A stretch of 64,000 nt of DNA from Chondrosia reniformis (GCA_947172415.1 OX359196.1:6759901-6823900); one strand, 5' to 3'. Shown: positions 1-13,541, counted from the first letter of the stretch. The notes: a model not told the origin generated them from the letters alone. Numbers and translations are program-made.

Positions 1-3000
1 CTACCTATACCTACCCACCTACACCTACCTATACCTACCTACCTATACCTACCTATACCTACCTTCCTATACCTACCTACCTATACCTACCTACCTATAC
101 CTACCTATACCTACCTACCTATCTACCTATACCTACCTATACCTACCTACCTACCTATACCTACCTTCCTATACCTACCTACCTATACCTACCTACCTAT
201 ACCTACCTACCTATACCTACCTACCTATACCTACCTATACCAACTTATACCCACCTACCTACCTATACCTACCTTCCTATACCTACCTACCTATACCTAC
301 CTACCTATACCTACTTACCTATACCTACCTATACCTACCTATACCAACCTACCTATACCTACCTACCTAAACCTACCTATACCTACCTACCTATACCTAC
401 CTATACCTACCTACCTATACCTACCTATACCTACCTATACCAACCTACCTATACCTACCTATACCTACCTACCTATACCTACCTTCCTATACCTACCTAC
501 CTATACCTACCTACCTATACCTACCTATACCTATACCTACCTATACCTACCTACCTATACCTACCTATACCTACCTTCCTATACCTACCTACCTATACCT
601 ACCTATACCTACCTATACCTACCCACCTATACCTACCTATACCTACCTACCTATACCTACCTTCCTATACCTACCTACCTATACCTACCTATACCTACCT
701 ACCTATACCTACCTACCTATACCCACCTATACCTACCTATACCTACCTTTACCTACCTACCTATACCTACCTACCTATACCTACCTACCTATACCTACCT
801 ATATCTACCTACCTATACCTACCTACCAACCTACCTATACCTACCTACCTATACCTACCTATACCTACCTACCTATACCTCCCTATACCTACCTATACCT
901 ACCTTCCTATACCTACCTACCTATACCTACCTACCTATACCTACCTACCTATACCTACCTATACCTACCTATACCTACCTACCTATACCTACCTATACCT
1001 ACCTACCTACCTATACCCACCTACCTACCTACCTACCTACCTACCTATACCTACCTACCTATACCTACCTACCTATACCTACCTATACCTACCTTCCTAT
1101 ACCTACCTACCTATACCTACCTACCTATACCTACCTACCTATACCTACCTATACCTACCTATACCTACCTATACCTACCCACCTATACCTACCTTTACCT
1201 ACCTACCTACCTATACCTACCTACACCTACCTACCTATACCTACCTACCTATACCTACCTATACCTACCTACCTATACCTACCTATACCTACCTACCTAT
1301 ACCTACCTATACCTACCTATACCTACCCACCTATACCTACCTATACCTACCTACCTATACCTACCTACCTATACCTACCTACCTATACCTACCTATACCT
1401 ACCTACCTATACCTACCTACCTATACCTACCTATACCTACCTATACCTACCTACCTATACCTACCTATACCTACCTACCTATACCTACCTATACCTACCT
1501 ATACCTACCTATACCTACCTACCTATACCTACCTATACCTACCTATACCCACCTACCTACCTATACCTACCTATACCAACCTATACCCACCTACCTACCT
1601 ATACCTACCTATACCTACCTATACCCACCTACCTACCTATACCTACCTTCCTATACCTACCTACCTATACCTACCTACCTATACCTACCTATACCTACCT
1701 ATACCTACCTACCTATACCTACCTATACCTACCTACCTATACCTACCTATACCTATACCTACCTATACCAACCTACCTATACCTACCTATAACTACCTTC
1801 CTATACCTACCTACCTATACCTACCTATACCTACCCACCTATACCTACCTATACCTACCTACCTATACCTACCTTCCTATACCTACCTACCTATACCTAC
1901 CTATACCTACCTACTTATACCTACCTATACCTACCTACCTACCTATACCTACCTTCCTATACCTACCTACCTATACCTACCTACCTATACCTACCTACCT
2001 ATACCTACCTATACCTACCTATACCTACCTACCTACCTATACCTACCTCCGTATACCTACCTACCTATACCTACCTACCTATACCTACCTACCTATACCT
2101 ACCTACCTATACCTACCTATACCTACCTATACCTACCTATACCTACCCACCTATACCTACCTACCTATACCTACCTACCTATACCTACCTACCTATACCT
2201 ACCTATACCTACCTATACCTACCTATACCTACCCACCTATACCTACCTATACCTACCTACCTATACCTACCTATACCTACCTATACCTACCCACCTACAC
2301 CTACCTATACCTACCTACCTATACCTACCTACCTATACCTACCTTCCTATACCTACCTACCTATACCTACCTACCTATACCTACCTATACCTATACCTAC
2401 CTATACCTACCTACCTATACCTACCTATACCTACCTTCCTATACCTACCTACCTATACCTACCTATACCTACCTATACCTACCCACCTATACCTACCTAT
2501 ACCTACCTACCTATACCTACCTTCCTATACCTACCTACCTATACCTACCTATACCTACCTACCTATACCTACCTACCTATACCTACCTATACCTACCTAC
2601 CTATACCTACCTACCTATACCTACCTATACCTACCTACCTATACCTACCTTCCTATACCTACCTACCTATACCTACCTACCTATACCTACCTATACCTAT
2701 ACCTACCTATACCTACCTACCTATACCTACCTATACCTACCTTCCTATACCTACCTACCTATACCTACCTACCTATACCTACCTATACCTACCTATACCT
2801 ACCTACCTATACCTACCTATACCTACCTACCTACCTATACCCACCTTCCTATACCTACCTACCTATACCTACCTACCTATACCTACCTACCTATACCTAC
2901 CTATACCTACCTATACCCACCTACCTACCTATACCTACCTCCCTATACCTACCTACCTATACCTACCTACCTATACCTACCTACCTATACCTACCTACCT

Positions 3001-5244
3001 ATACCTCCCTATACCTACCTATACCTACCTATACCTACCCACCTCTACCTACCTACCTATACCTACCTACCTATACCTACCTACCTACCTATACCTACCT
3101 ACCTATACCTACCTATACCTACCTATACCTACCTATACCTACCCACCTATACCTACCTACCTACCTATACCTACCTATACCTACCTACCTATACCTACCT
3201 ATACCTACCTACCTATACCTACCTATACCTACCTATACCTACCTATACCTACCCACCTATACCTACCTATACCTACCTACCTATACCTACCTATACCTAC
3301 CTATACCTACCCACCTATACCTACCTATACCTACCTACCTATACCTACCTATACCTACCTTCCTATACCTACCTACCTATACCTACCTACCTATACCTAC
3401 CTATACCTACCTATACCTACCTACCTATTCCTACCTATACCTACCTACCTACCTATACCCACCTACCTCCCTACCTACCTACCTACCTATACCTACCTAC
3501 CTATACCTAACTACCTATACCTACCTATACCTACCTATACCTACCTACCTATACCTACCTATACCTACCTACCTACCTATACCTACCTTCCTATACCTAC
3601 CTACCTATACCTACCTACCTATACCTACCTATACCTACCTATACCTACCTATACCTACCTACCTATACCTACCTATACCTACCTATACCCACCTACCTAC
3701 CTATACCTACCTATACCTACCTATACCTACCTACCTATACCTACCTATACCTACCTACCTATACCTTCCTATACCTACCTACCTATACCTACCTACCTAT
3801 ACCTACCTATACCTACCTATACCTACCTATACCTACCCACCTATACCTACCTACCTACCTATACCTACCTATACCTACCTACCTATACCTACCTATACCT
3901 ACCTACCTATACCTACCTATACCTACCTATACCTACCTATACCTACCCACCTATACCTACCTATACCTACCTACCTATACCTACCTATACCTACCTATAC
4001 CTACCCACCTATACCTACCTATACCTACCTACCTATACCTACCTATACCTACCTTCCTATACCTACCTACCTATACCTACCTACCTATACCTACCTATAC
4101 CTACCTATACCTACCTACCTATTCCTACCTATACCTACCTACCTACCTATACCCACCTACCTCCCTACCTACCTACCTACCTATACCTACCTACCTATAC
4201 CTAACTACCTATACCTACCTATACCTACCTATACCTACCTACCTATACCTACCTATACCTACCTACCTACCTATACCTACCTTCCTATACCTACCTACCT
4301 ATACCTACCTACCTATACCTACCTATACCTACCTATACCTACCTATACCTACCTACCTATACCTACCTATACCTACCTATACCCACCTACCTACCTATAC
4401 CTACCTATACCTACCTATACCTACCTACCTATACCTACCTATACCTACCTACCTATACCTTCCTATACCTACCTACCTATACCTACCTACCTATACCTAC
4501 CTATACCTACCTATACCTACCTATACCTACCTACCTATACCTACCTATACCTACCTATACCCACCTACCTACCTATACCTACCTATACCTACCTATACCC
4601 ACCCACCTACCTATACCAACCTATACCTACCTATACCCACCTACCTACCTATACCTATCTTCCTATACCTACCTACCTATACCTACCTACCTATACCTAC
4701 CTACCTATACCTACCTACACCTACCTATACCTACCTATACCTACCCACCTATACCTACCTTTACCTACCTACCTACCTATACCTACCTATACCTACCTAC
4801 CTATACCTACCTACCTATACCTACCTATACCTACCTATACCCACCTACCTATACCTACCTATACCTACCTATACCTACCTACCTATACCTACCTATACCT
4901 ACCTACCTATACCTACCTTCCTATACCTACCTACCTATACCTACCTACCTATACCTACCTATACCTATACCTACCTATACCTACCTACCTATACCTACCT
5001 ATACCTACCTTCCTATACCTACCTACCTATACCTACCTACCTACCTACCTACCTACCTATACCTACCTACCTACCTACCTACCTATACCCACCTACCTAC
5101 CTACCTACCTACCTACCTACCTACCTACCTACCTACCTACCTACCTACCTACCTACCTATACCTACCTACCCACCTATACCTACCTACCTATACACACCT
5201 ACCTATATCTATATACCTACCTATACCTACCTATATACCTACAT
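1..5244. repeat. CTAC/CTATAC satellite array
   Basis: About 5.2 kb made almost only of the words CTAC and CTATAC (GTAG/GTATAG on the other strand), with rare variants such as CTTCCTATAC, CCCACC and CTAACTAC. The array starts before base 1. From about 5,040 to 5,160 it becomes purer (CTAC)n and it decays into unique sequence after about 5,240. It has no gene. It is not a canonical TTAGGG telomere. Variant words recur in the same order at fixed spacing (about 694 bp and 1,860 bp), so larger blocks have been duplicated inside it. It may be subtelomeric or pericentromeric; the sequence cannot say which. Confidence 0.97.
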
Positions 5245-6031
5245 ATAAGGCGAAGAAACAACTGTACTTTACACTAATGTACTTTCATGCATATCTTTAT
5301 TGTGCGCATACGCTCATTTTGCCACAATTTGCTTTTCTTCCTATGCAGACTCACGAGGTATTTATAGGGTATCATCATTTAAAATACACGTTTTAACAAT
5401 TTCTCTAAATGTGATTTTGTAGCCTGTTGCTTAGAGAAAGTCTCCAGAAAGTCTCCATAACAACCAGGTGCAGTTCCCTGGCAACCATTGAACATTTCAC
5501 TTGTAAACAAACTTTCACACATACTGATCCCTGATTGAGTTTAGGCAGTTTCTCCAAAGAATGTATGCACATGAGAAACAAACAAACATTGATTTGTATG
5601 TACGTATAGGTGGTGTACTTCATGTGCATGTCCTTTTAACAGGACCTATTTGTGACTGCTATAGGTGGAGAATCAGTGACACTTTTCTGCCCAACTGTTA
5701 CACTGTAACAGCTCATGACAATGGTTGATGCAATAACATGTTTTGGAACCATTATGCCACCATTGAATTAATGTATACACTTAGCGCTACTTAAACTTGG
5801 AAGTGTTATGTTTGGTTATAAGTCACTTGATTCCTGTCTTGTTTTTCACTATTTTATCCAGATGTGCTATATAGTCACTGTTGCGAGCACTGCCATACCC
5901 TCAGACATTCCTTCTTCTTGCTTCAGTTTATATTATATACAGAAACAAACCAAGATGGGTTACAACAAATTTAAACAAAATGAATGACTTGTAGTTCAAG
6001 AGTTCAAATTCATTTGAAATATAAAGGCAAT
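5245..6031. other. unassigned intergenic stretch
   Basis: Unique AT-rich DNA between the satellite and the 3' end of the ZMAT2 gene. I see no open frame with recognisable protein character on either strand; the longest minus-strand frame (about 5,405-5,629) has low-complexity composition and no domain. Part near 5,950-6,031 is probably the ZMAT2 3' UTR, though no canonical AATAAA is evident close to the stop. Confidence 0.5.
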
Positions 6032-7807
6032 TCAACACTTCCGTTTAGTCCCACCAAATGAACTAAATCCCATCATTGATGCCATCTCTGGGTCTAAGCC
6101 ACTGTCCAAATCATCCTCCTCCTCTTTATCTTCATCTGCAGTTTCTCCCCTTTGACGTCTTTTTCTCTCCTTTCGCTTCTCTCTTCGATATTCCTGGAAA
6201 GCAGCTTCCTATACAATAATATATACATACTTGAAAGCAAAATATTGAACATTCTCTAACTATAGCTATCATTCCAGCATATACAAAGAATGTCATTTGG
6301 CCACTAATGTTACCAAATTGCACTTAAACATTTCAAATATATTAGAAATGCATATACATTTCAAATATATTAGGAATGTATATACATTTCTCGGGTATAC
6401 AGTGAAAGATAGATATATGGTGCAAGTCAATGATTCCTATACATACCTCGGATTGTAATTCTTTCATTCTTTGTTCGTAATCTGCGACAAATACAATTAA
6501 ATAGCACGTGAAGTACACTTGATCAAGATTGAATTAATAGCAATCAAAACAATCATGGAAAAATTGCAAGAATTCCTTCTTGCTTAAGATGATAATTCTA
6601 GACTATAATACACATGAATGTGGTTATCCTCAGGGATGGCTTCTTGTAGACACATATTTTCAAGGTAAAAGAGACTGACCATATTCTTTGGCTTTCTGTT
6701 CTTTCATTTTCTTGTTGTGATCAAACCTCTTTTTTACTTGGTCCAATGTTGATTTTTCTACCTTCATTGACATGCCAAGATTTCTTTGATCTATAGGTAG
6801 GAAATAATCTGTATATATAAACATTAGAAAAGATTTAAAAAAAAACAAGATAGCTTGTTAGGACATAAAATCAGTGAATCCACATGAGTAATCAAAACAC
6901 AATATTCTAACATACTACATCTATTCTACAGTAATAGGCCTATAGGGAAATAAACCTAGTGAGGGCTTTGGATGAGGATTGTCTATTATGCATGCTTCTA
7001 CTCCACTTGGTGAGACAGCTTTTCTGGGAATACCACATTTCATCAATGACCCCAGACATTCTTCTTTAAATCCTTAGATCATGTGTACACATATGTACAT
7101 ATGTATGGAAATCCAATAAATTGATGCAACTTACATAGACTGCTCAACTTAAAAATAAGTGTTTAATTGGTTTGATCTCAGAAAGCAGACTTACGTTTTC
7201 TTCCATTAATATGGTCAAGGTAGTTTAGGGAATCCTTTACTATGCAATCACAGACATCACAGTAATAGCTACAGAGTGACAAACATGGATCAACGATGGA
7301 CATAATCTTCTAAAGTATATACATAAGCATGCCTTTATGAGAGCTTACCCTGGTCCTTGACTGGATGGGGCAGACTTTGTTACTACTACAGTTTTTCCCA
7401 ACTTGGAACTCAAATCTACCTGCCAATCAGATTGTAATACTGTGATACAATATGCAAGGTCCTAAAAATAGTTTGCCTTATCAATCAAGAGACAGCTTAT
7501 AGAGGGGAAGTACCTTTTCTGTTCTCGCTTTTAACAATTCCCTTTCAACTGGGTCTAGTTTCTTTTTAGCTAAAGTTCATGGTAAAATGACTCAAAACGA
7601 ACTAGGAACATTAGCAATGCCTATTAGCCACTTACAATCTTCTTTCTCTTGTAAAATTCTATCTCTGGCCTTCTTTGCATATTCATCCTTATCCCACGTT
7701 TTTCTGAAGGCATCATTATGTCCCAGTGGGTTCTACAAGGACATATTGGTTACCATCAACTTTACATAACACAGAAGATTTCCAAGTCTTACTTCACTGG
7801 ACGCCAT
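6032..7807 (-). CDS. ZMAT2: ZMAT2/Snu23 spliceosomal zinc-finger protein
   Basis: Eight coding exons on the minus strand: 7807-7793, 7732-7636, 7569-7514, 7419-7349, 7268-7195, 6790-6680, 6481-6447 and 6208-6032, all joined by GT-AG introns in consistent phase. The protein starts [20 protein letters not shown], carries the matrin-type C2H2 finger (YYCDVCDC ... LDHINGRKH), then the strongly conserved [20 protein letters not shown] block, a basic/acidic coiled tail and the C-terminal [11 protein letters not shown] motif. These match ZMAT2, the animal homologue of yeast Snu23, a U4/U6.U5 tri-snRNP component acting in the nucleus during spliceosome activation (family knowledge). The start ATG lies 97 bp from the divergent FAM114A start, so the two probably share a promoter. 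A hammerhead-like repeat sits in the intron between exons 5 and 6. Confidence 0.95.
6902..7078 (-). repeat. degenerate hammerhead-containing short repeat, copy 1
   Basis: In a ZMAT2 intron. Reverse-complemented, it aligns by eye with the copies at 31,603-31,803 and 36,204-36,436: the same start (AAGGATT...), the same middle (GGTATTCCCAGAAA, then AGCTGTC) and the same end (CCTATAGG..., then a TAGAATAG-like tail). The ribozyme-like core at about 7,002-7,058 is decayed: CTGATGA has become TTGATGA and stem II is lost, although GAAA and the GTC triplet remain. It is in the same sense as ZMAT2. Copy boundaries are accurate to about 10 bp. Confidence 0.65.
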
Positions 7808-7904
7808 TTTAATTTTAACACAACTCGAATTACAATCTTGGTCTTTTTGGGTTCATAATTCTTATGTATATGTAGTGTGGTTCGTAGATCGGTTAATAAA
7901 CAAT
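7808..7904. promoter_or_regulatory. 97-bp bidirectional promoter
   Basis: The start codons of ZMAT2 (minus) and the FAM114A-like gene (plus) are separated by only 97 bp. Both genes therefore must be transcribed from this interval or from overlapping upstream sequence. It is AT-rich with no obvious TATA box; 5' UTRs must be very short. The inference is a shared divergent core promoter. Confidence 0.7.
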
Positions 7905-10900
7905 ATGAACAGTGACGATGAATTTGCCAGCGCTGAGAGTGATGCCGAATTATCTAATATAAGCGAACAAGAAAACGACCCCTCTTCCAAAAAGGATGAA
8001 CCTGAGGATAGTGAAAAATTAAAGTCAGTTGTTCCTGAAGTCTCAAAAGAACCTGAAAACAAGGATCAGTCATCTATTGAAGTCATTAAGGATACGCCTC
8101 CCCCGGGGGGTGGGGGTGGTGGTGGAACAAGCCCCGAGTTTCCAGACGATGGTCCACCATCGCAAGATAAGAGAGAGGAAGATGTCACTACTGAGCAGCC
8201 AACCATCAAGACACAGGTACTCATTTGCAGTATATGTGAACATCATTGATGCAGAATTGTACTGTTTCATATTAGTTACTATGGAGTGTTTAAATAGTCT
8301 ACAGCACAATGTTCCCTGGTGTATATATGGCTAACAGGAACATGTAGTTTTTGGGAATCCCAACCTTTGTTAGTAATCCTTGCAGTCTTATTCTTCTCAT
8401 CCATTTCAAGTCTTGTATTTTCTCAAATTCCAGTCAGGATCCGGAAACCTGTGATATCTGCCAATGTTAGGTGCATATATTAAGCATTCTATTTAATGCT
8501 CTCCCTAGAGTACTGAAGAGGCCGAAGCTTCCAGTGAAGGGGGGTGGGGCTGGGGGTGGGGTAAAAGCCTGTGGTCCACAGATCCCCTGGGGCAGCTCGG
8601 CCAGGGAATATCGTCTGTGATTCACAAGGTGGAGGAAGGATTGGGCATTAACGAGAAAGAAGACAAAGACAACAAAATGGAGGCAACTCAGCCTGTGGAG
8701 AAGGACAAGCTAGATGAACAAGATGCTCCTATTAAGAAAGAAGGTACAAGTTGCAGAATAATTTATTTCTAAACTGATATAAAGGAACATTTAATTACGA
8801 GAGAGATCATTACTATGGTAGAGGAGGAGGAGAGCTCAGAGATTAAAGAAGAGAAAAGAGACCCTTCTTCTGAACAGGGTGCTGCTGGTGGTTGGAGTAC
8901 TTTTGGATGGGACATATCCGCTCTTACCACAGCTGTAAGTGAACTAGCTTCATACATATGTAGCCTTCTTACTACTGTATATACGTACGTATGTGGAGTT
9001 AGTACACATACAGTATGTATTTAATATAGAGTAAAGGATTCGTGAGCTCAGGGCTGGATGCATTGGAAATTGTTGGCAAAAAGACTATGAATATGCTTTC
9101 AGAGGGTGACCCTGGTTTGAGGAGAGTCAGAGAGAAATTGGGATCCAACCACTCTACCCTGTCTGATGTGAGTTGGCTGTGCTAGCCAATCAAAGATTAG
9201 TGTGTGTGATTGTGTCAGTGTACATACGTATGTGTGATTGTGTGTTCTAGTTGATCCGTGAAGCCAAGGAGAGAACAGACAATGAATCAAAAGAGAAGGA
9301 GGAAGAGGTATGGATTGGTAATTGCATCTTGTGCTGTTTTATAAATTTGGTCTTAGCGGTCATCTGACTGGATAGGTACAGTTACTGTATAACAATGAGT
9401 GTGTTTCAAGTATGTAGAAACATCCACTTGCTGTAAAGCAGTATACATACGTACATATACATCCTATGTGCATGAATGTGTATAATTAATGATAAGTACA
9501 TACATAGTGGTTGAGATATGGATGTTATATACTTAATATAGGAGGAATGGGAGATCAGCTTTTCATTGTTTTTTGATGAGTACCAAGGCGAGTGTATTGA
9601 TGTTTACTGTTTCTATAGAAATATGTATATAAACCTTATGTATATAAACCTTATGTATATAAACCTATTTCTACACATCTGTCTTCTTAGGATTGGTTCA
9701 TTTGGAGGCATTGGAACTGTTATCAAAAGATGCAAGCTCTACTGTTAGTAATGTCTTGAGATGTTAGGGTGGTGACTGTTTTCCGTGCTCTACAATGGTG
9801 TTGCATGTGTCACCAATGTAGTACCAGTTGGCTGAGTCTGGTCTCGTGGGAAAGGATCAGGCTACAATCAAGGAGACACTTGAAGAATTGAAGAAGTATT
9901 TTGAGGAAGACGTGGAAAATGAAGGTACTTCACATCTTCCTGTGTAGCTCAAAGTGACATGCACGTACTCTAAACCTGTAGATGTAGAGGTTGGGGATTT
10001 GTTGGAGGAGTTGGGGAACTTATTTAAAGGTTCAGTGTTACCCCTGAAGATGGATAAATTGGTTAATGTCATTCTACAGTGGAGAGACCATATCTCTTTA
10101 TTAGACAGTGGAAGAGAAGAGAAGGGAGCCGAGGAGGAAGATAAAACAAAAGATGGCAAGAATGTAAGACAGCTCTGATGAGATGTGGGAATACTGTCAG
10201 TCTGACATATGAAATATCTAATAAACTATTTTCCTGGACCTGTGACTGTAGAGACGGACATTGAATGTAGAGCTTTAGATTTTCTAATATTCATACAGAT
10301 AAGTGTCTGCATCCTTCTGAAACTTTAGATCATCAAAGTGTATGAAGATGGTATTAGGAGTCTAGCTCAGATCATCTCGTGTACAATAGAAATCTTTAGA
10401 AAGTGTGGTGAATTAGTTCGTTTACCAGGAGTGAGTTAGTTAGTGCTATGAATTTAATATCAGTTAATCTCCATTTCCTGTTTACCTGTTACAAAGATGG
10501 ACGACTTATCAGTTGAAGATCTTGCTAGAAGATTGAGAAGGTACGGACGCATGTACTATATAGTGCCTTTCAAATGTGTTTGTAGAACATATATATTATT
10601 ATATAAGAAGAACTTGAATAAGTTAAATGAGTCATATCTACCAAGTGTATATTAAAGCCATCTTGGAGATACTGTATTTGTAAATATTTTTATTTACTGT
10701 TTAGACTAACCTTTTTGATTGGTCACGAGTTGAGCACGCTAACAGAGTCATACACTGGTACAATACAGGCAGAGGTACATTATTGTGTGTTGCCATACTA
10801 CTCCCATTAACATATGGTTGAGCTGTACATTGTCTTTCCATATGATGCTTGTATGTACACATTCTTGTGTCTTGGTCTTGTAACATTTCACATATGGGCA

Positions 10901-11315
10901 TTCCCCTCAAGTGTTACAGCTTCTGTTCATATTTTACTGCCTGCAGGAGTCAGAGGAGGCAAAAGGATTTGCAACTAGTCTTTTCTTAGAGGTACCGGTA
11001 CAACTGTGACTCTTGTTCAGTCTCTTGTGTGTATTATAGTTTTGAATGACCAACCCTTTGGTCCTCGGAGCCCAGCCAAGATGCCACGTATCAGATAACT
11101 TTGTGTTACCTAAGTGATTAATGGTTGTTATACAGTACATGTGCACAAGATATGTAATTTATATGTTTGCATATGTAGTCAATCGTTTTATGGTCAGTTT
11201 TAAGGTACATTTATGTTCTTTTTCCTCTTAGGCTTCTCGTTGCAACTCACATGTTGAAGAGGCGTTTAAGCTGCTTCTGCCAATTTTGGAATTGAGAGTC
11301 GTAAACTGTCAATAA
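7905..11315 (+). CDS. FAM114A: FAM114A (NOXP20-like) protein
   Basis: About fourteen exons: 7905-8216, 8509-8743, 8822-8934, 9030-9167, 9251-9307, 9542-9583, 9691-about 9752, 9822-9924, 9982-10163, 10329-10430, 10497-10540, 10705-10774, 10947-10991 and 11232-11315. The protein has an acidic N-terminus with a PPPGGGGGGG run, then the family's GWGWGWGKSLWS and GQGISSVIHKVEEGLGI motifs, SSGLDALEIVGKKTMNMLSE, DPGLRRVREKL, LIREAKE, FFDEYQG and LVHLEALELLS, all hallmarks of FAM114A1/A2. Vertebrate family members are Rab2/Golgi-linked; the molecular role is poorly defined. The exon-6 donor appears to be GC (CAAG|GCGAGT), a rare but accepted class. The exon-7 donor is ambiguous (9743 or 9752). ATG 7905 was chosen because upstream in-frame sequence has only GTG. 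Confidence 0.9.
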
Positions 11316-11470
11316 TCATAATCTATTCCATGCAGTGTCATTAAATACTGTTTACTCACGCTTTTAATTTACATAATATATATTATAAACATAAAATATA
11401 GATTTAGATATATTCAAGCAAAAGGGTTAATAGGCCTTTCTTTCTTTACAAAATTACGCAATCTCGAAAA
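11316..11470. other. short FAM114A-PRCC intergenic gap
   Basis: Only 155 bp separate the FAM114A stop from the PRCC start on the same strand. An ATTAAA at about 11,340-11,345 could serve as the FAM114A polyadenylation signal. The remaining roughly 120 bp must hold the PRCC promoter and 5' UTR. Confidence 0.5.
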
Positions 11471-13449
11471 ATGTCTCTCGTGGCTTACGATTCGAGCGAT
11501 GAAGATAGTGGTACGGAACAAGAAAACTACTCCGTTTCAGCGACCAAACAAAGAAGCCAAAGGAGCTTAATTTCAATCCTGCCCCATCCATCTAATTCAG
11601 GATCAAACTCTAGCTCCAATAAAAAGAAAACTGTTCGAATAGGACTCCCAACGTTTACCAACCAGGTACGTTTATCTCTGCTTGTTGTATCACAGACATA
11701 TACACGACTAAAGGCAGTCGCCCTAGATTCCTATAACGTTGCTCTGATTATATTTCTGACCTCAGGATGATTCGGATGTCGAGGAAGGTGGTCCTCCTGC
11801 GTCCAAAAAGACTAAAGGAGCTGGTCCTGTAAGCGATGTAGTTAGACACCTAAATATACAGAGTAGTGCCAGTGGTTAAAATTTGAAAGCTTCCACGTAA
11901 AATAATGGCTAAATATGAGGTGACTTATTATAATGTGTTAATTTTGGGACTTGATCAAGTAGCTAGTGGCTGTCCTCGAGAGGTGACTGTTCATAGAGAT
12001 TTCGCTGTATATCCACTTTATTAAGTGTATCTGTCTTTCCTTAGGGAACCTCAGGGCTAATGTCCCTCCTGCCCAAGCCAAGAGCTACTCATGGTCAGGT
12101 ACAGTTGGATGTACCATCATTTCCCAAGAGGAATGTAGATAAGAAAACCACAAGTACACTTGTACCACACAGTGTTAGCAAGAATAGAAAGCAAAAGTTG
12201 GATGAAAAACCAACATTGCAAGTAGGTAGTCATGAGTGTATAGAGTACTTTTGTATTAACCTACATCTTGTGATAATTCTTCAATCAATAATTTTGCTAA
12301 TTGAGTTTTTCAGTACACCAAATATTGATTCTTACAACAGAATGACACTTCTGATGATGATGAAGAAGAAGGTGGGCCCATTTCTTTCTTCTCATGCCTA
12401 AGCCAAACAAAGTCAGAAGAGACAGTAGAAGTAATGCCCCAAGCGGGTAGCATCAACCCTTCTCCCTCTCTCCAGTCTCTGCCCTCTCTCCAGTCTCCCT
12501 TTTCAATACCCACCAGTTCTTCTCACAGCTCACCCTCTGCAGGCAGCCATCCTGACTATGATGGATACCAGCATATGTATGCTACTAGTGTGCAACCTTC
12601 TGAGTATAACCCTGTTGATTATGCTGTGGGTGGATCTACAAGCAACATACCTCAGGAGGTTAGGGAGAATGGCAACATGCAACTTAATGATGAAGCTGTG
12701 AGTAGAACCCTAACTGTCATGAGCATGCTAATACCATTCTCTGCTTGTCTCTTAATTAGATGAAGAGACTCATGGGCCACAAGAACTGGAAAAGGAAAAA
12801 TGAAGCAGTGAACTTAACTAATATCAGTGAGAATGAGATAGTTCAGTCTGGTCAGCACATGCGTTTGTTGCACAGTACGGAGGAACAGCAAATACTCTCA
12901 TCTCAGGTAAGGAATACTATCTTTATCTCCATCACTCTAATAGGATTTCAGTGTACAGTACCAGTACAGTGCCAATCAATGTTTGTTGTATTCCGTGTGT
13001 ATATTTAGCCATATATACGTACACATATGTACGTATATATGGCTGCTTGTCCCTAGGATGTACGTAGTTAAATGTATTAAGCTCTTAGCCATTTTATTGA
13101 TCATCATTCATTGGCTCTTTGTAGGCTAAAAAGAATGTGTCGTCAACAGCAAAACGAAAGCATCAAATAACTTTTTTAGTTGCCGAGGTAAAGTTATCTA
13201 ATCTTGCACCGCTTTCCTTGCACCTATTATTACTTTTGCCACTTCAGTACCTGGAATACACTATATATTGTTGTCAATCGATAAGTATATAAGATAGAAG
13301 CTCAGACACTAATTGTTGAGTTTGTGTTGTGATGGTAAAGCAATTTTTGTGTCAATTATTAGGCGCAAGCTCGCGAATTGGAACTTAAGAATCAATGGGC
13401 ACAAAACAGACTTACAAGAAAGCAAACTCAAATGAAATATGGATTTTAA
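11471..13449 (+). CDS. PRCC: PRCC, proline-rich nuclear/splicing protein
   Basis: Seven exons: 11471-11665, 11766-11828, 12045-12221, 12341-12697, 12760-12906, 13125-13187 and 13363-13449. The N-terminus MSLVAYDSSDED and the C-terminus (KRKHQITFLVAEAQARELEL ... RKQTQMKYGF) match the two most conserved segments of PRCC. Between them are SGLMSLLPKPRA (the LSALLPQPK motif), a Ser/Pro-rich low-complexity section and DEAMKRLMGHKNWK before the C-terminal domain. PRCC is a nuclear protein associated with the spliceosome and MAD2L2; its gene is a TFE3 fusion partner in human renal carcinoma (established knowledge). The start is fixed by the conserved N-terminus. Exons 2 and 6 are each 63 nt. The 3' end converges on aGPCR-1. 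Confidence 0.95.
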
Positions 13450-13523
13450 ACATTATGTATTTAATAACATTGTTATATACATATGTACACTCCACATGCA
13501 AGCATTGTATGCAGTTGTCAGCA

Positions 13524-13529
13524 AATAAA
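13524..13529 (+). terminator. PRCC polyadenylation signal AATAAA
   Basis: AATAAA lies 75 nt after the PRCC stop and 14 nt before the convergent aGPCR-1 stop codon. Cleavage 10-30 nt downstream would put the PRCC mRNA end inside the aGPCR-1 coding end, giving overlapping antisense 3' ends. Confidence 0.6.
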
Positions 13530-13541
13530 GATTGTTAACTG

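Noticed and set aside
1-5200. Plus-strand frames open for kilobases across the satellite
   Set aside because: The words CTAC and CTATAC cannot form stop codons on this strand; there is no ATG and the peptide would be pure Thr/Tyr/Leu/Pro repeat.
1-5244. Telomere
   Set aside because: No TTAGGG-type unit; variable 4/6-bp words with higher-order blocks indicate a satellite.
5405-5629. Minus-strand 74-aa frame
   Set aside because: Low-complexity composition, no domain, no splice context, not supported as a gene.
8070-8309. Frames overlapping FAM114A exon 1 in other frames
   Set aside because: The conserved FAM114A reading explains the region, including the splice donor at 8,216.
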